NCBI GenBank assembly: GCA_036583965.1
Contig: JAZBQD010000013.1
Span: 5,992,144-6,056,143, forward strand
Direction: 5' to 3'
From: Prunella strophiata
Taxonomy: Eukaryota > Chordata > Aves > Passeriformes > Prunellidae
DNA: 64,000 nt
Part shown: piece by piece, positions 24,301 to 36,300 of the stretch
Layout of the letters: every line of letters begins with the position of its first letter
How positions within the stretch are numbered: position 1 is the first letter of the stretch
Program-made: the position numbers and the translations under genes
Notes under the pieces: generated by a model
Told to the model about the DNA's origin: nothing
Database searches by the model: none
Seen by the model: the letters and a program-made list of their open reading frames with translations, nothing else

Positions 24301-27300
24301 ATGGCTTTAAATCTACTGCAATATCTTCTCAGAATGATGCAGTGACAGTCCTAAAAAGGAAGATTTAAGAATTGTGGAAGGCTTTTCTGACCAAAGAGTG
24401 TGGTAGGAGAGCCCTGAGAAATCCTCCTTTTCTTAGGTCAGGTTGGAACCATGTAAGTGAATGCAGTGTCTCTATGATGTCCTTCAGCTAAATACACTTC
24501 TCTTTCCAAATGACAAATAGTAAGAAGAAAAATTTTATTTATACCAAAAATGAGTCACCTGCTCCAACTGTGCTCCCTATTTATTTTGTAGATGCCAGAT
24601 AACTGTCTTTCAACTGCTGAAAATTCACACCCAAGACAAGCAGTAAAATTTTAATAAATGCTTTGAGACAGGAATCCAGAAGAGTACTTATCCCAGAAGA
24701 TGCCACAAATGCTTTGCTTGGCTCACAGATATACATATTTAATGGGGCCACAGCCCAATGGTTTTCTAAGTAGGTTTAAGTCTCCATTTAGCTAACACAC
24801 TTAGTAGTGTGGAAACACCAGCACTCTACCAGTTACTATGCCCAGCCAAATTTCAGAGTTAATAAGAGATTGCTACAAAGAATGACCCTGCAAAAACAGC
24901 AGTGACAGGAGACTGTGAAATCATTATACTCAGAAAACACTGAAGAAAGGAATATACAATTTAGAAAAACAAAGCAAAACAGAAAAAAAAAACCCTGACT
25001 GCTTACTACAAACTCCTGGGATAAATGCAGATTTTATCCGAGCCAATTTCAGTTTCCATTTTGCCAGCAAGGGTGGCTCCAAGCCAGGTAAAATTCATCT
25101 CTCCTGCTGCATCCTGAGACCTGAAGGGTGGGACCAACCAAGCCAGGTCCCTATCTGATTTCCCAGTCTGCAGCTTTCCTTTCTAATTAGTTACAATGGG
25201 TCATTACATTTGTAAAAGTTACCTTAACTCAGAATCTCTACTGGGCAGTGAAGAGCCAGACAGGAGGAGATGAAAAACCTGCAGCACTTCTGTTGCCAAG
25301 GTGCGGGAGATGGGAAAAGAGGGAAGAGCTCCTGAGTTGTTGCCATGACTGCAAGGAAAAAGGCTTTACTGTGTGAAGAGCTAATCATTTTAAAATGCTC
25401 CATCCCTTGAGGATGTGCATGAACCTTGAAGGGAAATTTCACACTAAGCATTCAGAAGCTGTCATTCGCACATCTGTATAATTTTCTTGTGCTAATTCTA
25501 CTTCCCTTTTATTTCTTTTTTCTCTCTAAATTGGGTGAACCGTAGTAGTGGCACTAAACTACAGAGCCTTGCTATATGCTCATTAACCCTATGTTTCAAA
25601 GCAGGAAATAATGAAAAGCTCATTCCTCTCAAATTAAAATTGCATTCTACAGCCTTCATCTTATCACACAAATGCCAGAATTCTGCTACGAAGAGGCATG
25701 AACTAGTGACAGAAGTTTCCAAAGCTTCAAACGAAGCTTTCCATTTTCTTAACATAGATCTCCTTTAAAATGCAAGGTGGATTTTGTTCTGCTTTAATCC
25801 ATTTATGTACTTTTACACAGAGCATTTTTTATCTTGTAATTGTTCATTCAGCAACTCTTCTAATGTGTGAGCCCATAACAAGGTGATTTGGTAAGGTTTA
25901 AACTCAGTTTCCCCCCTACCTTTCAATCTGTAGTACTCAGCCTACCCATCACACAGAAGAGAATTCAGCAATACAAGCTTGGCTTTATTTGGGGCTTAGT
26001 CAGAGTTAAATGTAATAGTACAATTTCAGGAATCACCACCTGGTGATTCAGGTGCAAGTGTCTGTTTCCTCCTCCAAGCCATGGAAAGAACTATGTAAAT
26101 GTGTCAGTGTCCAATACTGTTCTGGAAGGCCATTTAAACCACCCCATTTCACTTTGCACCAATGAACTATGAGCACATTCCCTTTGTTTCACAGGAAGAG
26201 GGACAAGAAAACCCAAAACTCCACACAGCCCACTGCAAGAGCATGGGAAACAATTTCACTGTGCGAAGCCCATGACATTTCCTGCAGGAGAAACATTTAC
26301 TCCAGACCTAAACACCACTACCTGCCAGCTCCACTTTCCTGTAACAGTTCCCCAGTGTGAGAGAGGGACTGAGCCAGTGACAGGTGATGGTGGCAAACAA
26401 CAGCTGCCTGTGGTGGTTCAGTTCAAGAAAGCCACAGTTCATCTAAGGGACACAATCCTCAGCTGGTTATACCAAGAGCAAACGTGTTCAGGCAACTTAT
26501 GATCTGTGATCAGAAGAGCACAGTTCCAGAGAGTGAGCACTGGGAGACATGAAAGCATTGGGGCACTGTGGGGTAAAACACTCAGCCAGACTCCTACTGA
26601 TAATAAAAAAGAATCAGAACAAGCTAACTATGCCTTGGGAAATAGATTGCTGACTTGATAGCAAACATTTGCCTATTTTGCTACCTCAAAGCCTCTGAGT
26701 TTGCTTAGAACAAAGAGCAGAATTAATGCATTCTCATTACGCAGAAACTCACTGCAATTTAATCAGCTATTTAGCAAAGACTTCAGCAGATAGCTAAATT
26801 TCACTTTTAAAAGGCATTTCTTCCACAATACTGACGTTCATGATGTTACCGAAAACTTTTCTGAAGCCTAAGCAAGATGCTCAGCTTAGACAAGATGCCA
26901 GTAAAAAGATGACACACTTCAGTTTTAGTTCTCACATTCTTGCAAACACAGGGACAATCAATCAGTTTAGCTGAGCACAACTCAAATTAAACAAGGCATC
27001 TAATTCACTCATCTAATTTGTCAATGTTAACTACTAATTCTCCAGAGGAAGAGTCAGCCACAATTACTACTTTTCCTCCAACTTACATTTACTGCAGTGG
27101 TAGAAAAGAAAACAATCCTCTCCCCACCTCACTGCCCCCTCCAAATTTGTCATCACACAAGAGTTAAGGAGCTTGTCAGACAGCACAGTGCAGGGCTGGG
27201 TGCTGATGAGGATGGACTGGTAAGCAGGACAGCACAAGTGGGTACAGTCTAAATGAGGATGCAACTTCAATTGCTCAAGCAACCTCCAGCAGATTAAAAC

Positions 27301-30300
27301 TTGGAGTAACTCAGGTCCCACGGCAGCTCCTTGGCATTTCATCAACCTGCAGCTGCCTGCACATAAATTCCACCTTTTCAGAAGATGCAACCTGTAACAA
27401 TTTCCACTCTAGGCAGAGAAGCTCTGGTAGCTGTCAACCTCCCAAGGTCACCCTGCTCTCCTCAGAGCAGCCAAGGTACAAACAAGAAACACGTCAGAGA
27501 AAGATGAAGAGCAGCAGCTGTGTACCTCCAAAACACCCACCTCATCCTCGGGTTTGGGATCACTAAGTGGCAGACACAGCTGGTATGGGATGTCTGCACC
27601 TCATGTCTGCAAATGTCAGAAATCAAGGGGCACGATCCAATAACCATCAATTCCCTCCCCAGATCCAGCTTGCCTGGGCAGCTGGGAAGGCAGAAAGGGT
27701 CCAAATGTGCAAAATGCCTTTCCACCAATTACTCAGTGCCAAAGGCTGCCAGGAAAACACACAGACAGCCCAGGGCAGCAGGGACTGGTTCATGGAGAGG
27801 TGGCTGAGCATATAAAGCTGTGGGAATAAGGAGGAAAGGGGGACATTCAAAAGGATGATGTTTGTCTTCCCAAGTAAACATTATGGTGATGGAGCCCAGC
27901 TTTCCTGGGAATGGCTGAACACCTGCTTGCCCTTGGGAAGTGGTGAATTAATTCTTTATTTTGCTCTGCTTGTGTGTGCAGCTCTTGCTTTATCTGTTAA
28001 ACTGCCTTTACCTCAGCCCACAAGTTTTCCCCTTTTCTGATCCTCTCCCCCAGCCCACTGGTCAGGGAGTGAGTGAGTGGCTGTGTGGGGCTTAATTGCT
28101 GACTGGAGTTAAACCAGGACAGGGTGTTATGCCCCCAGAGTTAAAACTATTAAAATATCAGCTTCCAGTCACTCAGAACAACCTAGGAGTGACTTGTTCA
28201 TCAAGATGGCTGTGCAGAGCCATCCTACTCTCAGGCCCAAAGAGCAATAGATCTCTCTGCTATTGTACCACTTGGAGGAAAAAACACACTAAGTAGTAAC
28301 AACATCCTCTCTAACAAACATTTTTTTTAAAACATATCCAGCTCTTCTATTGGAAAAACACAGCTTTGTTTGTTCTTAGTTTCTGTTGACAAGAACTCTC
28401 AAAGTTGAGAGTTGCAGCTCTTCCTATAATGGCCTATTTTGATGAAAAAATATGAAATAAGCCATTACAAGCATGCCAAGACCACTGTATTTCATCTCTC
28501 CAATCCTATTACCAAATGAACAGACACTGGTAAAACATCAGCCAGTTATTTCCCAGACAGTGCCAATATCATGTTGACAGAAAGCAAGTAGAATGGAGGT
28601 TTAAATCAGGAAGAAAATGAGAGATTCAGGAAGACTGGAGAACCTCCTCATGCCAGGAGGTCAAAGGATTTTTTCAGCAACTCACTTCTTTGCCAATGGA
28701 AATGGATAAGAAGTTTACAGGCTTCTGATCTTCAGAACAGTCCCTCACACAAAAGGAGAGATGATTTCAAAGAACAGGGGCTGGATTACACATTTATAGT
28801 TCACAGGCATATTTAACAGGTCAGAGGGCCTAAAAAGATTAAAACATCAATGTTTGTACAGTAACAGCTTCTTGGGAAAGCTATGCCAAGACATCATCAT
28901 TAAGCAGAGTTTGCCAGGCCCTAAAACCTCAAAAAGCATTTGTGGAGTGTCAGATGGAGCTTTGAAATCCATCTCACATTCTTCTTTGTTTTGCCATCTT
29001 GCCCTTAAAGTACTAAACCTGAGAGAGACAAGTGAATTTATAAAACCTGCCATGGCAGCTACAGATTAGTATTTGATTCCAGCTCTTGGCATGTGTTGAA
29101 CCACCAGATCATCACCCCAGTGACCACTTGTAGGCAGAGGAATCAACCAGCAGAGAAGGGAGACAGAACATCAAACCATGTGTTCATAATTTTGACAGGG
29201 TCTTCTGGAGCATTACATTTACATATTTATTTATATGTATATATATATATGTTTTTAAATGTCTGCTCCACCACCTACAAGGTAAAACTCCATCACTCTA
29301 GTGACTAATACAGCAAAATACACATGGATAATATGCAGTTGTTCCCAGCAACAATTTGATTAAAGCAACTAAAAGAACTTGAGGAGACCAGAAAAATCAC
29401 AGTAAATTAAATACAAGAAATTCAGTGATATCCATTGCCTTTCATCAGTTATTTCTTCAGAATTTATGTGTTTGACATGCATGGGACTAGAACTGAAAGA
29501 ATAACACTTGTTGGATGTTGTTAAATCTTCTGTACTTGCCAGAATTACTTTTGGCAAGTAGAATTTTTGTAAATTTTTATCCAATTAGTGTATACAACAA
29601 ATGTTGCTTATATGCAGCTGAACTCAGCTTCCTGGAAAACATCCCTACAAATGGCCATCTGATTAGTCCCCATCAGGAGGAACATACTGTATCTGAATAG
29701 GAGGACTGGGAGAAAAACAAATGACCAAAAAATGCAGTAGGCACACTGCTATGATCCCAAGAGAGAACAGTACCTTTGCTCATCTGAGGCACAAACTCAA
29801 AAGGGTGAGAAAAAATCCAGCTTATCTTCCAAAGTCTTTTTATTGCCTTTTTTCAGGTCAATGATTGAAACCACACACCATCCTTCTGGAACCTGAGTGA
29901 AGTTTTCTGGTGCTCTGAACAAGTGATTTCAAACACTGAAATTATCTGGATTCTAGTCCTATTTCATGCTCTTTCTGAATCTTGTCACAAAGTAACTGAT
30001 GACTTCAATCACACTGCAACACTGATTTCCTGCCCTGGATCAATACAAAACATTTCTTGATGAGGTTTTTGGTGCTAGGAAGAATTTCATCACTATCAAT
30101 CTTATTGACTGGCACCTTAAAGTACCAGTATATGAAGAACCCTATATTTATTTTTAAACAAAGGTTTCTACACGTACATATAGACTGAGCTACAAACAAC
30201 CCATACTGGCAAATAGCTCACAAAAAATGGGAAAGAAGGGAAAGAGCTGTGAAGGGACAGGGAATGAGCACCCAAGGAGAGTGTTGAAGGCAACAGATAC

Positions 30301-33300
30301 TGGGCAGATTTCAGAAGCAGTGCAGAGTGCTGACAGCACCACTGCAAGAACATTTTGCTTAAATACAGAGGCATGAAAATCCAATTGAAGACTCAGTACA
30401 CATACCATCTAAGGGAGCAAGTCTGTCACTTGCTGCACTCTATTTTAGTGAGGACATTTTACCTCAAAGTATGTATTGAAACCTAAACCATAAGACTATT
30501 TTAAAATGTAATTTAAATGTTGCAAGTCCTACCTCCGGACACAGGTATTTATCTGTCATATTTATATAGCAACTTCATCCTCAAGCTTCCTTAAACATTT
30601 CAAAATCATATATTTGCACTACTGTGAAATTATGATCACTGACAGGGTGGCTTCCATAATGATATGCACAGGATATATCCCTCAGCAATTAAAAAAACCC
30701 TGTGCAGTTTAATTTGAGAGAGCATTATGGTACAATCCTGTTCCCCCTGACTGCACTCAAGGACCTTATCCACACTATACACTTTGACAGGAAAACCAAA
30801 TTCTGATTATAAACCAGCTCCAATTAGCCTTCCAGGAATGGTCCAGCCTGTGCACAGGATGAGGCAGAAAAGTTGATAAAAACTTGGCATATGATTAATT
30901 AAGACTATTGCCACACATATTCACAAGCAGGGTGAACTGGAAATGTTTAGCAATACTTAGATATTTTTTATCTTTGCAGTCTCTATAGACTCATTGTAGC
31001 TGATTTGTGTATATGTTTGTGACCTATGTATGTGCTATATGTGTGCAAGATGTTTGATCTGTCTGCACTGAGCTGACCTCAGTGTGATTCAGGAAAACCA
31101 AAGTTAGAAGCACAAGCTCCTTATTTAGTAAAGGGAGAAAAACAAGTGCCTCCCGGAAAGAGCTGATTGCACAGACCTAGGATGATGACCTAAGGTGGAT
31201 GTTGTGAAAACCTCCCTACAGCAGCAAGTTTTTCTTATTTATTCTAAATATATACTTTTTCCCCTCTGCAGTGCCAAGGGTCTGCTAAATTCACACAGAT
31301 TTAATTGACATGAAGGAACAGATGGCTGGAGGCCAGCATTGGAGCATGTCTGGTTGTGCAAAACTGCACACACTTCCAGGGTGCACACGAAGAAGCCTTG
31401 TGTGTGAAAGGTGGATGAATAGGAATTTATCTGGAAAAAAAGGAAACATAATGGATATCATACAGGAAGTTTATAATGAGCAATTGAGCCTGGGTCCTCA
31501 GGACTGAGTGACTCTGGTCACACATGTGGCCAAAAAGCCCACGCTGATAAGAATAGCTGCAGTCAGGCTGCTTTAGCCAGGAGCCAGTTTGAGAACATAT
31601 GGCAAAACAAATGATTCAATGCAATCTGCTTGTTCTGCTGCTTCCCCTAAATATTGCTGTACTCACATCCTCTGCTTTTTGCCTTATTACAGTGTTACTA
31701 TTTCATAGCATGGAAAACACCTGTAGGGATGACAGAGACCTACAGAATTACTAACACGATACACTGCTGTGGAGATTCTCATGCTGTTTGCACAGATCAG
31801 CTTAAGATGTTTACACATATCTTGCTTCTTACTCATGTGAGAGAAAGGAAGAGAAGGGAAAGCCAGAAGACTTATGCTGTTTGCTCCTTTTTCTTCCTTG
31901 CACACAAAACTGGATGCATTCTCCCAGTACATCTGGATTTCACACCAGGCACCCCAGCTCCCTACCCAGCACCACTGCCCTTATGCTTTGTGAGGCTCAC
32001 AAGAAACAGAAGTTTTACCATTTAAACCTCTGTCCACATCCTTCAACTTCCTAAAATACCAACTTTCAGGCCTATAATATCCTGAGATAAAAATCTCAGT
32101 AAACCATCAAAGCTTTGAAAACCTTTTTCCTTTTATAGAAGTGGCTGTACAAATAAATAAGCAAACACACTACCCAAGCAGTGACGTCTGAGACATCACT
32201 GTCACCACAACTCATTCATCTATCAGAAGTCTTGCCATGTTTATTATTTTAAGAGCCACTGATTTCCCCCAGAATCAGACTGTATAGACTATAAAAAACT
32301 CCAGTCTGTTGTTCTTTAAAATCAACTTCTCTTAATGGCAAAGGGAAGGTGTTTGAAAACTTCAAGCTTTAAGTACTGGGTCAACAGGAAGTAAAAACAT
32401 ATTCTAAGGTTTTCATTTAGGTTTGTTCTAGGCTTTAGAAACAAATCTAACCATTTCTGGGGATCTTAACTAGATGGACTCAGACTGACAGACTGCTCCT
32501 GGTTACAGTGAGGTTCTTTTCCTGGTTCTGTCAGTAAGCTGCTGTGTAGCCTTGGATTATTCCCTTTTCACTGTGCTCTGCCTTCTCTTTGGTCTCTTCC
32601 TTCCTGGTCATTTTTAGGGTCATTAATCCTGACCCTTTGCAGTTCTAAATATTCTAATGTACCTTGGCATATTGTAGGCAGTCCACTAAAATGATAGGAC
32701 TACTCACAGAGAACACTTACACGTATAGTGTAAATATATATAGTTAATTAATTTATATGTGTATATATATATATATAAACATTTCCACTGCCAGCTCCAA
32801 TTCTGGTTGTTATCTACAGAAATCCATCTTATGGGGCACAGTACCATGTCACAGTGCAGCTCCAAGTTTAGGTCTCCTTTATTAGTGTGAAGTCGTACAT
32901 ATCCCTTCTTCTTCACATATTGGTATCTCACAACATCTTCTTCAATAGCAGCTACATCAAAGCAAAAGACAGTAATTAGCTCTCTGTAAGCTTGCTCATT
33001 GATCCTTAGAAATCATCAGTAAACAATTCATAGAACCTACTGTCTGACCACTTCTGTGGTACTGGGTCTTGAGGGATGCTAGTCTGCAATTCATCTATGA
33101 TAACCTTGCATTAATCTCTGTGCAAAACACTTTCCATTATAGTAAACCACCAACTCTTTGAGAACCAACCAAATAATGTATATTTTAAATCCCAGAAGTA
33201 TCCAGTATTACAAACTATAATTTTCAAGCAATGTCTACCAACCACAAACATTACTTTGACTCCCAAATTGCTTCTTGTCAGTCCTGGAAGCCAAGCAGGT

Positions 33301-36300
33301 AGTCATCAGTCAGCCACAAACTGCTGACATAGAGAGACCTACCCAGTTCTGAAAACAACTGAAGCTGTTACTGGAGACATTCCTGGTAAGTCAAACCAAA
33401 GGATCAATCTATGATATTTCCATTCCCATTTTGTCAAAATGTCCAGTTAGTCAGATATTTTCTGTACTCAGCACCTTCAAATCACTGCAACTTACCAAGT
33501 AAAGGAACTGAGTTTGGTAAACATAGTTCTAGCAATGCATTCAATCTTTGCCTAGGTATTTGCCATCTAAATTTTAGTGCTTAACTTTCTCAACTGGAAA
33601 TACTAATGACTCAGCTATTTAATTAATATCCAAACTAAATAAATCTTATATATTTGTGTTTAGGCTGGGGAATAAAAGGAAAACTTTATTGTACTAAAAT
33701 GTATTTTCATGTGAAAAGCAGCAAACTAAAAGTTACCATCGCAAAATTCGCTGTTGTTCTAACTAATACTGGGGTAAGCCAAAAAGGTGTACAAGGTTTT
33801 GTATGGTAATCTGAGGACAGATTATATTTCATTTCTAACTTTGAAAAGGGGATATGTCAATTTATCATCTCTGGCCATAGAAAATGTCTCATTAATTTTG
33901 GTTCAAAAGAAGTAACAGTCATTCAAAGCCAAATCTTGATCATAATTCCTCCAGTATTTTCAGAACAACCTCACTGGAAAGTAAGGATATATCTGGTCAG
34001 GGAATACATTTCCATGGCACCAGCACTGACCAATTACCAGTGCATTCTTTCAGTCCTCATAAATGTATTTGTGCTAAGGAGCACACTTTGAAACTCAGAA
34101 ATAAATAAATGGTTTGTAGGTAGGTAGTTGTGGTACCTGCTTCATGGGTAGTTTCAGGCACCATTGCAGTGGAGGTGAAGGAAGCACTTACAGCTCCAGT
34201 GGAATAGTGAGCCTGTTTGCAGAGAAAAAAACAAGAGAAAAGGACATTAGATTTTAAAATTTATCTACCAAAGGATACTATATAAGCATTAGAAACACAC
34301 AAATGCCATCCTTCTGAAGGCAGACTTTCTGCTCTAGCTCCTGCTGAAGGAAACAAGTACCCAGTGCAGTGATAATTCTCCATCTGTTGCCTACATTTGC
34401 TCTGATGAAACTGTAGTTAAGGCTGCTCATGTGCTGAGCCAAAGGGGCTTAATGCTTCCACTACAGTTTAACACATCACCATGCAGAGATTCTATTATCA
34501 CCATTTATTTGTATGTCCAGGGGTACAGACAGGCAAGGAGTACTTCTGCCAAGACAGCTGTAGAAGTCTCCAGTGCTGCTGAGAGGAAGGAAAATCCAGT
34601 GAATCACAGAGATACTGTAGGGGAGAGCAAACCAGCCTCTCCCACAGCTGGCCCTGCTGTGTGCAGAGGCACCATCCCATGGCTCCCAAGGTCTATTTTG
34701 AGCTCTGTAATTCTGCAGAAGGGAAATGTTAACGTCACACACGGATTTTGTAGTAAATTACAAAGATCTAATAAACCCAGAGACATGTTCAGTAGTTCCA
34801 GGGAAGTGCCTGTAAAGAGTCCAGCCAGGTCATTGCTCATTCCCCAAGGTTTCACTGCATTCTAAGCAAGCTTACAGCTATGCCCACCCACGTAATAAGC
34901 TGACAATCCAACTCCCCAACACGTGTAGAGCTCATCCTTATCTCTGCCCTCTTTTTTCTTCTCCTTATTTTAAATTTTTTTTTAATTTTAACACTACAAT
35001 GTCCCAAAAAAGAGGGCACTTGTGATCCTGCTCTTTGGTCACATACATTCCCTAATCTGTCTCTAAGCCCTCTCATTAAAAGCTGAATACTGTACTGCTG
35101 CTAGTTTTCATGTAAGTGCAATCAAAGCAAGTAGGCACACACATCCCAGAATTATTAAAGGACAGAAGAATACTCTCTCTTGTCTATTTGAAACAGCCTT
35201 TGATGTAGGAAATCCAGATACAGATGAATTTTCTCTTGACAACCATGAACATGCACCTGGAAGAACATCCTTTAAAATATTCCACTGAACCCTGCATTCC
35301 AGTGGAAAAAGAAAATGGAGGAGCAGCTGTGGATGATTTGTGTATTTGTCCACACCAGAAATTATTCACTTGCACTACCCTTAAGGTGTGCTCTCTCTGC
35401 CAATAAATGCAGGAAGCAATGATAAACAAACTCAAAGTGAGAGATTATAACCTGGGAAAAAGTTTCTGCCAACACATACATAACCACATCATAAGGCTTC
35501 TTCCTTCTCATTGTGATTCAGTTCTCAAATGTTTAAGTTCATTTGCAATGATTTAACAAATAGAAACTCACTGACACACACTATGCATGTCTAAGGAATC
35601 CTGATATGACTCTCATCTTTTCATCTATGACAAATTTCTGTGTGAGAGGAAACAGAAGGAGCAGTGTTTGTTTATACTGCAATACGGCCTCTAAGAAGAA
35701 AAACAACTATTACCATTCTTGAAGAAGTCAATCAGTACCAAACTACAAATTAAGTCAACTTACTGCATTCAGCTTATCCACTTTCTTCTTTTCAGGAGCC
35801 TTCATAGTAGCTGCTAAAATATCATCACCTTTGAATTCCTTATACAGCTCCAGTAAAGTCTCTCGGGTCTCTGTATTTGTATTTTTCAAATAGTAAGATG
35901 GATCTGATTTTGCTTTTTCTTCATCTAGGTAAGACAAAGTTAAATCATTCAGAATTAAAAGAAAAATTGTATTTTGTTCTCCTTCAGTTTATTACATAAC
36001 TAATGACACAAAAATTTTCCAGCTATTAATGCTACTTTTTTTTAAAATAAAAAGGCCTAGCAACTATATGTATTCCTCCAGACACAGTGACAAATAGCAA
36101 TGCATAACACTAATGACAGTGTAACCCAAAATATAGCACAATAAATGCCAATAAGAAGTACAAGAAAAAAAAGTCAAGCCAACTATAATGAAAATTTATT
36201 TGAAACCACTAGAAAGCATCTAAGTCCATTCAAGTCTTGTAAAATTTTTATAGAACAATAAAGACAAAATACAGCTGGGTACAATATAAACTTCTGTCCT

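Larger units (their letters stand above)
22072..32844 (-). other. Intron 12 (10.8 kb)
   Basis: Long AT-rich intron. It holds (TA)8 at 32762-32777, a TA tract at 29238-29250, a perfect inverted repeat at 28394-28413, an LTR-like segment at 27783-28117, and two blocks that look like conserved non-coding sequence at 25450-25770 and 26690-26860. No nested gene is supported. Confidence 0.75.
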
